A stretch of 33,605 bases of DNA from NCBI GenBank assembly GCA_964422855.1, contig CAYRCS010000010.1, positions 1-33,605 of the forward strand, in the 5' to 3' direction. Position numbers and translations under genes: made by a program. Below the pieces are notes generated by a model, which worked only from the letters and a program-made list of their open reading frames with translations, was not told the DNA's origin and ran no database searches. Source of the stretch: CAZEYI01 sp964422855. Its GTDB lineage: Bacteria > Patescibacteriota > Gracilibacteria > Absconditabacterales > Absconditicoccaceae. Numbering within the stretch: the first letter of the stretch is position 1; each line of letters opens with the position of its first letter. Shown here piece after piece: positions 8,796 to 20,123 of this stretch.

Positions 8796-10295
8796 TTAAA
8801 ATCAGGATTCGATAATATACAACATTTCTTCCAATACCTTTCTGTCATTTTGGACACTCGGGACCTTGCTTTGTCCTCCCAGTTTCCCCTTAGATGCAAA
8901 CCATGCATGAAAAGTCCCCTCAGGAGCCGCATGTACTATTGGTTTGATCATCAACAGATCATTAGATCTTTTGCCTTTATAATGGCTATTTGCTTCTTGG
9001 AGTCACTGATCCAGATGATCAATAAACATATCCATATCAGTAGGTTTTTGGACAAATTCTATAATCCATTCGTGCATGCCTCTAGATGCTTCTCCGATAA
9101 ACTTAGGTCATACAGTGTATTCTTTGATGATCACATTGTGTAATTTGCATGCATGAGCGATTGCTTTATGTGTATGATCTACCGATGTTTTTTCATCAAA
9201 AGTATTGATAAAAAATTTTGTCCTTCATACGACATGAAAACGGAGGTTTTCTATATCTTCAAAACGGATCACATCCCCATTGATGTATCTCCAGAGTCCT
9301 GACTGTGTTGTAATGACAACGGCATAGTCGATACCTGCCTGTATATCAGCCAAGCTAACGGTTTGCGAATAAACGCCATGATAGGCATCCATAGGGATAA
9401 ATTCATACCAGATCCCATGATTTGCCGCCAAAAACAGAGCATGATCTTCGTTTTTATCTTGGTATGCATAAAACCCTTCGGATGCATTGTACATATTGTA
9501 TATACGTATGTTGTCACCAAAGATACCCTGATATTGGTCCTTATAGATAGATATATTTACCGCTCACGACAATATAAGTTCCAAATTTGGCCAGACTTCG
9601 CGAGGTGTTTTCCCTAGTATTTTCTTGGTGTATTCTCAGAGCATAACAATCCATGGTCAAACCCCAGCGATACAGACCACATCATCGTATTGTGTTGTTG
9701 TAACAATATAGCGTAGTTTTTCATCCCAGTCACGTATAGCAGTGTCGTTGCCATTATCGCTACGTCGCGGCTGTAGATATCGTGGCGTATTTTTGTGCAA
9801 TATAGCAGATATAAATCACACATTATCTTCTTGTGTAATGGGATTTTTTTCAAAACTTCAGGTAAGCATAAGAGACTTCCCACGGAGCAGTCTAGATGTT
9901 GGATTATTCTTGAGATAGGTAGATATAAAGTCTTTGGTTACTTTTCTATGATTCTTTTTGAGAGAAAATCAGGTCACAGGCAAATATTTGGAAACAGCAG
10001 ATGTGCTACCAGCACTTTTTGCAAAATAATCTATAGCATGATGTGTTAGCACTCATTTTTCTCACGCCAAACTGCGTTGTATATATGGAGATAGGTCATC
10101 GTATTCTACCAAAGGGACTCTCGTCACAAAATCATGATAGTCAGATATCGAGGCAAACTGATGATCTATCCCATAAGCAGTCTGTGATGCTGCACGAATT
10201 TCATCCAATACAAAATCACGACCCATAGCATCCAGCTCTGTGCGCGAATATTTTTTTGGAGCAAAAAGTCAGAACAATCTACCAAGCATACCCAT
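8796..10295 (-). CDS. GH3-family acyl-adenylating / amido synthetase
   Basis: GH3 enzymes belong to the ANL adenylating superfamily; plant members join amino acids to auxin or jasmonate, and bacterial ones are mostly uncharacterised. Joining frames across many TGA codons gives 499 residues. The family motifs are in order: an ATP-binding loop AGSTSAVSKYLPVTG near residue 115, YNASEGFYAY at about 268, WYEFIP, then TTQSGLWRYINGDVIRF. The substrate cannot be read from sequence. It starts 14 bp after the cytochrome b5-like lipoprotein gene and is followed by rdgB after 24 bp. Standard-code reading leaves only short pieces, so it would be missed. Confidence 0.85.
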
Positions 10296-10309
10296 TATTT
10301 ATGATAACA

Positions 10310-10780
10310 CTACTGTGTTAAATCTCAGAGATAATATTTTTGCAAACTATTGTCTTTACTTGTGCCATGCTGTCTATGAAGAGTGCTGGTGCCATCTTTG
10401 CCACATATTTTTAATATAGCTTCAGGCCCACCAGGATGTCTTTCGATGTATGAAGTAATATCATACACTTTGTTATTGACGATAGTCCAACATGAACGAG
10501 ATGTGCTATGAGATGCAACATCTGCAGCAGTATAGCTTGGAGATGTAGGTGTAGAGTCAATAGGGGCGTCTACAACAGGCGTTTCTACAACAGGAGGTTT
10601 TGGGGTATTGTTAGTAGTGGGTGTTGTAGTTGGCTTAGTTGGCAGCGTCTGAGTTTCGATATTTATCCCAGTTTGGGTTATCTCTCCAGTAGTAGTTGTT
10701 GTAGGAGTAACTTCTGTAGGACGAGAACATGCAGATAAGGCAACAACAGACAAAAATGCTAATGCTATAGAGTATTTCAT
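10310..10780 (-). CDS. Cytochrome b5-like heme-binding lipoprotein
   Basis: The 156-residue protein has a lipoprotein signal peptide ending LSAC, with lipidated Cys18. A Thr/Pro-rich linker follows (residues about 20-82). The C-terminal cytochrome b5-type domain, about residues 83-150, has YTAADVASH, CWTIVNNKVYDITSYI, HPGG (H115, first heme ligand) and GKDGTSTLHRQHG (H135 or H138, second ligand). It should be anchored on the outer face of the membrane and carry or shuttle electrons if heme is available. One TGA near the end (10325) extends it by five residues. First gene of the GH3/rdgB operon. Confidence 0.85.
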
Positions 10781-10870
10781 ACTATTTAGTAAATGATAAA
10801 CTTGTTTTGATACTACAAATCCCTAAGTTTTCTGCAAACGATTTAATTATGTTTGCTTAAAGACTCGATT

Positions 10871-12853
10871 ATGTCCGATAAAATACGTAATTTTTGTATC
10901 ATAGCACACATCGATCACGGCAAGTCCACACTTGCGGATCGTATGCTTGAGATTACAGGAACCATCAGGAAAACCGATAAAGCACAAGTTCTCGATCGTA
11001 TGGATCTAGAACAAGAGAGAGGTATTACCATAAAATTGACTCCAGTTCGTATGCAACGAAAAGGCTATGAATTCAATCTTATCGACACGCCAGGACACGT
11101 CGATTTTCAGTATGAAGTTTCTCGTTCGTTAGCAGCGGTAGAAGGTGCTTTGTTATTGGTCGATGCGAGCCAGGGCATCCAAGCACAGACACTATCTACA
11201 CTGTATCAAGCAGTTGATCAAAATATCGAGATCATCCCAGTCTTAAACAAGATTGATCTTCCAGCAGCAAACCCCGAGAGAGTAGCCAAAGAGATCGAAC
11301 ACGTGATCGGTATAGATCAGAGCGAGACATTCCAAGTATCAGGTAAGACCTGACAAAATGTCGAACTAGTGTTAGATGCTATTGTTGAAAGAATCAAAAA
11401 TCCTATCCAATTCAAACAAGATCATCCCAAAAAATTTGGTACTAACAAAGACCCACAGGCAAGTAGAGCATTGATTTTTGATTCGGTGTATGATCCCTAT
11501 AGAGGAGTAGTGGCCTATGTCAAAGTCGACGATGGCTCTATCAAAGCAGGAGATACAGTACATTTGGCTCACTCAGAAAAATCTATTATCGTTACTGAAG
11601 TCTGACATTTCAGTCCAGAATATAGTGCTGATCCCTATTTGTCTGCAGGTCAGATATGATACATAGTTACTGGCCAAAAGTCTGTCAGAGAGATCAAGAT
11701 CGGAGATACCATCATAGGAAATATACCTAAACCACAGAACTACGGCACTCTTTTGCAATCCAGTATCCCAGGATTCAAAACTGTCAAACCATATGTCTAC
11801 GCATGAGTGTATCCTATCGATACGACAGAATATGATAAACTCAAAGACAGTTTGGAAAAATTATCGCTCAATGATAGTTCGATAGAATATGCGATGGAGG
11901 ATAGTAAAGCACTCTGATTTGGTTTCAGATGTGGATTTTTGGGTATGCTGCATATGGATATCGTCAAGGAAAGACTATTTAGAGAATACGATATGGATAC
12001 TATTTTCACGATCCCTACGGTGGTGTATCTGATCAAGTCCAGAAACCCTACTATCGAAAGTATCAAATCATGAGCAAATATCCCTACCTTGATCAAGTCA
12101 TGATTACATGTCCATGTATTGGAAAAGGCTGGGATTAAGTATGAAGAATATGCTAGTCTCAATGAAGCAGATCTACAGGACAAATACGAAGATGTCTTGC
12201 GTTTGCGATTGGTTATTAGATCAGGATCTGATATGATAGAGCAGGGGCATATTGACGAAATTTACGAACCTATGGCTGATGTAGAAGTCGTCGGACCACA
12301 AGAATACGCCGGCAACATTATGGAATTATGCAAAGACTATAGAGGAGAACTACAGTCTATGGATTATCTGGATGCAAGTAGAGTAGTGCGACGTTATAGA
12401 ATGCCGATGGGAGAACTCCTGATTGATTTCTATGACAAACTTAAGTCTGGTACCAAATGATACGGTACGATGAATTATGAATTTAGATGATATGAATCAG
12501 CAGATCTCGTTAAGTTAGATATATTTATCAACAATGAACGTATCGAAGCACTCAGTTGGATTATCCACAAAGATAAGGCCTTCTACCGAGGCAGACAGAT
12601 CTGTGAAAAGTTAAAAGAACTAATACCCAAACATATGTTTGTCATACCTATTCAGGCTGGTATCGGCACCAAGATGATAGCCAGAGAAACTATCTCTGCT
12701 ATGCGCAAAGACGTGATCGCAAAATGTTACGGATGAGATGTTTCTCGTAAACGTAAACTCCTCCAAAAGCAAAAAGAAGGGAAGAAAAAAATGAAGGCAT
12801 TGGGTTCAGTGAACGTGCCCTCAGATGTCTTTGTGAAGATGGTGCAGAGGTAG
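10871..12853 (+). CDS. lepA: Elongation factor 4 (LepA), with an internal insertion
   Basis: LepA is a ribosome-binding GTPase related to EF-G. The G domain shows AHIDHGKST (G1), ERGITI (G2), DTPGH (G3), NKID (G4) and SGKTGQNV (G5, with Gly coded by TGA at 11351). The C-terminal LepA-specific domain is intact, with KCYGGDVSRKRKLLQKQKEG. The length is 660 against about 600: about 45 extra residues, within roughly 385-460, lie between VVYLIKS and IDEIYEP compared with E. coli LepA. Start ATG 10871; an in-frame TTG at 10853 is less likely. It ends 9 bp before the convergent 172-residue gene with no terminator between. Confidence 0.95.
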
Positions 12854-12862
12854 AGAGAAAAA

Positions 12863-13381
12863 TTATTTCACAGGAGCTATCCATTCCTTTGGAAGTAATC
12901 ATATAGGGAATCCCGGTACAATAAGCCAACTTAAAGTGTCCTCAGCAATTTTTTTTTCAAAATTTGGCCTTCTATGTTGTTGTATATTTTCTAGAACAGT
13001 AGTAATTTGTTTTTTTCCAGGATTTTCTATCGGTCCTGTTTCATGTTCTATAGCATCCCTTTTTTCGATCAAAATATTTTCTATATTTTCGTATACAAGA
13101 TAGCAAAAATTTTCTATAGAATTATCCTCATCGCCTGTTCTGATCAGATCGATAAGTTTTTTTGCAATATCAGGTTTGTTTAATAAAAACAATCCAAGTA
13201 TATGAAATACATGGGTTCTTTCACCAGCATCCTTAATATGATCTTTCACTAATTGTCTAACATCATCAGCCTTCATAGTGAGTATAGTAGATAAATCTTG
13301 CTGAGCATTGTCAATAGTTTGATCATTTCATTGTTCAGGTCAAGGAGTTTTTTCTTGTATTTTTTCTTTCAAATCTTTCAT
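12863..13381 (-). CDS. Unknown protein, 172 residues, downstream of the giant gene
   Basis: With three TGA codons read as Gly (two near the N-terminus, one near the C-terminus), the frame runs from ATG 13381 to TAA. The first 35 residues are polar and probably disordered; the rest looks helical, with HVFHILGLFLLNKPDIAKKLIDLI the most hydrophobic part. No signal peptide or clear membrane span. It begins 24 bp after the stop of the 2104-residue protein, so it is probably co-transcribed with it and may act with it. No family recognised. Confidence 0.75.
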
Positions 13382-13405
13382 GATATATATAAGTAAGTAA
13401 AGTTT

Positions 13406-16400
13406 TTATTGTGCTACGACAGATAAGACGTTTTGATCATAACTGATGCTATATCAGGTCATGAGTCTATTCAATATATCTTTGTGTGTTGTAGCATCAA
13501 TATGCGCAATAGACTGTATAACGCCATAATCAAGGCCATCGATATCATATTTTTCATTTATAGCTTGCAGTTGCAATTTGTACTTTTCTATATTAAGGGT
13601 AGAGATATCAGGCATACCTGCATAGATATTCAAATCATCGATAGCCGTCTTAAATGCTTCTTTGATATCTTTACCCTTATCTACCATCTCTGCAAGCTTT
13701 TCATTGTTCCCAGGTTCTTTGACCGTGAGAACAAAATCTGATACTTGATTTCATTTGGCATTATGAAATACAATCTCAGATCATACAGATGCATTTTTCA
13801 TAAGATCAAAAAGTTGTTTGCTGTTCAGGTCACCATAACGATGACTTATCCCATCTATTGTCACAGTTGTATCAGGCGATAGGCCATAGTCTCACATTAC
13901 TTTTTTGAGATTGGCTAATGCAACATTATCTCCAAAGTTTCCTTCTACTGCAGCAAACATCTTCGTATTGAGTCACATATTGACTTGTATTTTTCATGAA
14001 ACTAGAGAAGTTTTCTCAAAAGAATAGGCAAACGAACTATAATTAAATCATATAGAGAATCCTACATTACTCGGGTCTATAGTCTTTTCTATAGCATTGA
14101 GAAATGCTATTTCTTTTTGTGGATCAAGATTGAGTCAACGTATATAATCTGCCATCTGTTTTTTAATACTTGTTGCCATAGCCAATCTATCGCTTTCAGG
14201 CAGATTAGTGTTTTTAAACACATCATGAAGGTTTTGTATTTTTTGCAATAATCACATCATGCCAGGATTTTCTAGATACAGAGCAGGAGTTTTATCAACA
14301 TGAGTAACTCATAGGCAGTCTGCATTTGCTATAATGCTTTGAAGTACTACCATCCTATCATTCCCTTTAGACAATCCAACAATATCGGTTGTATGAATAT
14401 CGCTATGATCGAGCATAGCTTGGAACATAATGTCTACATTTTCTTTGCCAAAAATTGCTTCGTATTGTGGCCTCATGGATTCTGTATAGACTCTACTGTA
14501 TATAGGATGATCTTTTGTACCTTCAAAAAACATATTTAGACTACCATTATTGATCATATCATCAAAACTTGAAAGTGTATATCCTAGATCATGATCAGTT
14601 ATCATCTGCAATATCATTAACTTTTCTTGTGGACGAATAGTTGGCAATCACTCTATCATACCAATTGCAGCAAACATATCGCCATTTACTATGTGTAGTA
14701 TACCATGATCGCTGCCTGATAGGTATCGTCTATCTTTTATATCCTGATACATAAGTTTTTTGAGATTTGTCTGGACCATATCAAAAATTTGTTGAGGATT
14801 GTTTGCTATAGGTAATCCGGAATCAAGAGCATATTGGACAAACTTGGAACTTGCAAGAAGTAGTGTCTGTTTTTCTTGTGTTGAAATATATGAGCCATCT
14901 TTGACTTTATCAATATAATTTTTTATATTACCCATAACATTATTAAATATAGGGTTTGTTTCGTTATGAAGTACAAATCATTCAGGTACGGTAAAGTTAG
15001 GATTTTTAAGATAATCTATAGATGATTGTACATCAGCAAATAGATCTACACCAGCAACATCCATACCGAGCTCTATAGACAGCACTCCATCTACATCTAT
15101 AAGTTTTTGGATATCTCGCTTTTCAGGATTATTGGGATATTTATTTTTTGTGTTTTCAAGTATTTTCTGAACAAGAGGGAGCATTTCATTTTCTATATCA
15201 AGTTTGCCAGCCTTGGATTTAAGGTTTCTGATGCCTATATAATTATCGAAAGTTATATATCCAGATAGTATGTCGTCAATTTGTTTTTTCATTTTTTCTG
15301 CTGATTGACGATCAGGATTGTTTACATCAGGTATACTATTTATATATGCAGTAAGTTTATCTTGCAATTTTGCAATTATAGGGTCATGATTATTACCATC
15401 TATATTATTCTCAATGTCTGGCATACGGATAGCTTCTGTTCCTAAGAATCCAAGAGCAAATAGATCTCTAACCTGTGATCTAAAAGGTTTACCACCTATA
15501 TCCATATCCATAAACGGCTCCAGCAAAAGCATCTTTTGTTTTAATTGAGCAGGCGTATAATTATATACTCCTGCAGAGTATCTAGCATCTTTACCAGCTT
15601 CTCCTTTACCGATCTCGTGGACTTCCAAAAGAGTATCCAAGAGTTTTTGATGTTCAGGGTTGGCAGAAGGATCTAGTCCAAGATGATCAATCAAAGCTTG
15701 AGACCTGCTGGTTATATCAAGCATAGAATTTTCTACGACTGTTTTTGGATTGTATGTAGCATTTCTACCATCACTCCAGGCATACATGTCTTTCATTGTC
15801 TCAAACGACATATGAAATATGTGGTCCAATGTATTGCTATTGTCTTTGAGCAGACCAGTTAATAGATGTCCTCCCCAGAAAAACGTATGAGGATCTATCC
15901 CAAATTTAGCTAAGATAGTCTCTCCCAAAAGTCTAGAGCAATTGCCTCACCATTCAGCAAATTTCTTGTTAAATATAGTTCTGAATTCTACTCCACCAGG
16001 CTTTCACTCATATTTCTTTGCTTGGATATATGCTTTGTATACATCTACCAATTGAGACCCAAAAATATGTTTCACTTCATGAACGAAATGTTTGACGTTA
16101 TTAACCACATACGAACTAATAGCCAAGGATAGGTCAACTTCATTTGTGATAGATGAGGCATTGAAGGCAATATTTTGTAGTTTTCAATAAAATTTTGCAA
16201 CAAACAATCATACTTTTTGTGCAGCAACATTGTTGTCTACAATAGCATCAAAGATTGTTGGTTCGGCTTGTGGATCAAATTGTTCATCTACGATATTATT
16301 CTCTACATCCTGAACTATATCGATAGCAGGGGATGGTGCATTAGAAATTGTAGGCACAAACTGTATCGTCTTATCCATAGTCCTAACATCAAAACTTCCA

Positions 16401-19400
16401 TCAGGATTTATAACCACCGTTCCCATACCACTGTGCTCAAATTTATCCTGGAATTCTTTGAGTTTGATTGGATCAATGTCGCTTGGGAAATTAACTTTAT
16501 TGGCTTCAGTATGGTCGATCTGCATACCATATGTACCAAACAGAGCATCCATGTTTCTCACATCTATAGAAGCCATAGAAGGAGTAAGTTTGATGACGTC
16601 AGTAATCTTTTCTGCCACTGCATTTGGTTTCGATAATGTTCCATCTGCATTAAGTATAAATCAATTTTTTTCAAAATGCTGTATAAGCTCATTGATGTTA
16701 CCAGCATAGTGCAGATCTAAGACAGCATTATCGCCAACTCTATCAATACTTGCCACAGAAACATTGTTGTTTTCATAGATCTTGGTATTTACTCATGGAG
16801 TAAGTGAATTCCATGTTGTTACGAGCATAGCAAGCCCTGGAATACCGCTTTTTTCAGATATAGTATTTGCTACTCATTCTCATCATTCTTGCACAATTTC
16901 TTCTCCAAACTCTGCACTAAATTTATTAAAAAATCATTTCTCTCATCATTTTTTGGCTATGGTTTCAAAAATATTTGTTGTATATGGATCATTCATTTTA
17001 TTGAGTTTTGGGACTTTTCTTAACATAGTTGTTATAGGAGAGGATTCGTTAGCAAGCATAAATTTAGATATGCTATTCCCTATAATTTGTCCGGCTTTCA
17101 TAAACCCAAACATCGAGACGGTACCTACAGCAAATTCTCGTCATACAGACATTGCAAAATCTTGTGGCGATAGCTTGCCCTCAGATAGCAGCTTGATATC
17201 AGTAGGATCGTTGTAAACCATAGTATGCACTTTGCCATCAATGATGACTTCTTTTGTGAACACAGTATTTTGCAGTCACTCGTTTGCTCGTTGACCAAGT
17301 CTAGATCCTGCCATACCTCACACCGTTCCAATTGCTGCAATAGTCAACAAAGAAGCTCCACCACTTGGAATTGCAGCAATAACAGCTACAGCCATACCTA
17401 TAGCACAGATGAATTTGAGGCCGTTATTTTTGATCCACTCCATTCATAGAGCTGTAAATGTACCATTTGTTCATACGTATTTTGGATTGGTCATATAATT
17501 GATAAATTCCTCAAATGATCATCCAGGCTTTATATTCTGTATCAAGAAATTTATGGCATCCAGAGCTTGCATTATTTTTCTCTCCTCCGGGGTTATTATC
17601 TTGGATTTATCTATATTTTTTTCCATTTTTTGGATTTGATCTCTGAGTGAGATAAGTTTGTTTTCTTGTTTTCTCAAGTCAATAATCTTAAGTTTCATTT
17701 CTGTTGCTTGCGTATAGATAGCTTTTTCATCTTTTGACGAAAGTCATCACTCTACTGGTATGTATGTATTCAAAAGAGGAGCAGCCATAGGATTGGTCAT
17801 TGCAAAAATGGCTCAGAAGACGTTTGTATTCTTCCAATCTATTTTAGCAGTTCACATCTTATCATACAATGTCTGTATGTTGCCCATAGTAGTTTGTATA
17901 TCTCAGAGATCAGTGAATGACTGTACAGCTTCAGGAGTATAGGTACTACGCAATGCAAGATTGCTTGTCTGTGATGCTTTATGCTGCTGATCTAAAGTTA
18001 TAGTTTCATAGGGCTTAACTTCATAGGATGTTGCCCCTTTTATCTTATGGAGAGTTATGTCTCCATTTTTTTGTTTTTTTGCTATCGCAAAATCATCGAA
18101 ATCTAAGATGTTTTTATCCTTTTCTGCATGATCCATCGTTTTATAATTGTATCCATCTCAGCCATTGCCCCATCATTTTGCAGAGAATTCTTTGGTATAA
18201 TCAGGCGAGACAAGATACGTATTTGCATCTAGATTATTTGATAGCTTGATAAGAGATTGAATCGATTCAGACTCAAAGACATCAGGCATCCTTACTATGA
18301 CAGGCTCTGCTCAAGGCATCTGTAGTTTGTAGACACTGCTTGGTACATGGCTATTTTCAAAATCAGTATATGTTTTAAATCATTGTTCCTTCCAATTTCA
18401 TCGAGATCAATAGGGCCTGTCACCAAATGTTCCAATAAGTCATCATTTTTGATTAGCATTAGCATCACCAGGTCGAGTTGCTGCATATTCTTTTCGCGAA
18501 GCTGCAGATAGAGATCGCTTACCTATTTTTTTATTTTCTATCTGAGAAAGTATGTCGTTTGTTTTTTCATATTTCTTGAGATCTTCGCTTATCTTATCTC
18601 TTGTTTTAGAAAGATCGGCTACGACTGTAGTGCCAAAATTTTGTTTGATCTCTGCTTCAGTAAAAGTAGTAGAGATACGGATAAGCAGATTGCCTTTCAA
18701 ATCTTGATTGTTTGTCTTAGTGCAGAGATCTAGTAGCTCTTGATATAATTTTATCTTCTGAGGTTTGTCATTAACTCATAATTTATCTAGAGCCTTTAAT
18801 CTATCATTGATCGCAACAGAATCGTTTGCATCTATGTTATTTTGATTGAAATCCTTTATTTCTTTTTTGGTTTTGGTTATTTGGTCTATATAAAATTTGG
18901 ATTGTACTTGATCATCTTTATATTTTTCGGCATTTACCATATAGATAAATAACACACTGAGTACTGATCATCCTATTTTATCTTCAAAAAACATACCCGC
19001 CTGTTTTATCTCTTTGAGATAGAAATCCAAGAATTGGAGGAATACTTTGTTTTGTGATTGCTGATCAGGAAGTGAATTGAGAGCTGCTTCTAGGTTTGGT
19101 GTCTGGAGCATATGCTCAAATATCTGACTGTATTTGAGACTTTTTCTCGTATCAACAATATCTTTTCTATAGGTTAATTCGAGTCTATAGATATAAAGGT
19201 TGGTAAGCTGTGCGTTGGGAGTATTTTGCGACAAATTAATCGAACTTCATCTCTTACCATCTATGGCTACATTCGCTCCAAAGTGCAAATTTGCTCGTAA
19301 TTGGATCTGCTTGATATCTGTGGCTGTATAATTTTCTTTGTTTGGGGCTGTATTTGCTGCAATGATCTTGCCCACATTGTGAGCGATGTCTGTTACTAGG

Positions 19401-19720
19401 GTATCGAGTTTTTTGCTTAGATCTTGTTTGGTATTGGTATATTCGGTATTGGAACCAAATAGTTTGACCCATAGATCGATGATTTTGATGTCTGCATCAG
19501 TAAGAGTATTTTTAGTAAGTATATTGTTGATTTCTTTAGTAAGATTATCTTCCAAGGTTTTTGCTATCGGTTCTTTTTCTGAGGTATTGAGCTCTACAGA
19601 AACTCCTTTGATATTTTCTTCTTTGGTCAAAAATCATTCCGGCTTGATAGCATCTTGGAGTTCTTGGATATCGATGTGATTATCCTTGGGATTCTTGTCT
19701 ATCTGATCCAATAATGGCAT
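13406..19720 (-). CDS. Giant protein of unknown function, 2104 residues
   Basis: One frame of 6315 bp stays open once TGA is read as Gly; standard code breaks it into a dozen or more pieces. The N-terminus PLLDQIDKNPKDNHIDIQEL resembles an EF-hand-like loop, and there is no signal peptide. Long helical, charged regions follow, including a likely coiled coil before residue 700. Residues about 770-812 form one or two hydrophobic, glycine-rich membrane-type segments (FICAIGMAVAVIAAI, LLTIAAIGTVGG). An HEVKH sequence at 1214-1218 fits the HExxH zinc-protease pattern but may be chance. The rest is Asn/Asp/Ile-rich. It starts 4 bp after a 93-residue gene and precedes the 172-residue gene. Cytosolic, membrane-inserted or secreted roles are all possible. 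Confidence 0.8.
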
Positions 19721-19724
19721 ATAG

Positions 19725-20006
19725 CTAATCTATCCTATCTAAAATAGCCTGAAGTTCTGCGTCAGAAGTTCCGTCATTTGCCTGCATATCTTGTATCTTA
19801 TGCAATGCGTCGAGTGATTTTTGTAAGATACTGGCATCTTGTTTGGATTGCACGGTATGCATAGATTTGTTGATGATACTTATGAGACCATCAATAGTCT
19901 GTTCATCTACTTGAGCGTTGGTCAAAAGTGCGATAATCCCATCTGCGAGATCTCGTGTCGATGACAATTTCTCCAATACTTTGATCACAAGTGCCTTTTT
20001 GTCCAT
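19725..20006 (-). CDS. Small helical protein, 93 residues, upstream of the giant gene
   Basis: The frame MDKKALVIKVLEKLS... ends in TAG only 4 bp before the giant gene's ATG, so translation is likely coupled. It has no internal TGA. Predicted helical throughout, acidic, no signal or membrane segment; the size and tight linkage suit a chaperone, adaptor or partner of the giant protein, but that is inference. It follows a good -10 box (20036-20031) and heads a three-gene cluster. No family recognised. Confidence 0.75.
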   Translation of the reverse strand: MDKKALVIKVLEKLSSTRDLADGIIALLTNAQVDEQTIDGLISIINKSMHTVQSKQDASILQKSLDALHKIQDMQANDGTSDAELQAILDRID

Positions 20007-20030
20007 ACCATAGAGAGAATAAACAGATCA

Positions 20031-20036
20031 ATTATA
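20031..20036 (-). promoter_or_regulatory. Probable -10 box for the giant-protein cluster
   Basis: TATAAT on the minus strand, 24 bp upstream of ATG 20006. No convincing -35 box lies upstream, where the terminator of the previous gene sits. Confidence 0.4.
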
Positions 20037-20047
20037 CCCCAGAACCA

Positions 20048-20077
20048 CAAAAAAATCAGCTCTTAGGGAGCTGATTT
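20048..20077 (-). terminator. Rho-independent terminator after the 670-residue gene
   Basis: On the minus strand a perfect 10-bp stem AAATCAGCTC / GAGCTGATTT with loop CCTAA runs into a T run. It separates the 670-residue gene from the giant-protein cluster. Confidence 0.85.
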
Positions 20078-20123
20078 GTGATGTAAGATTGACAAAGTTA
20101 ATTTATATGATATGTGGTAAATT

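Noticed and set aside
16067..16081. Calling the giant protein a metallopeptidase
   Set aside because: Only a five-residue match; no second motif or third ligand could be recognised.
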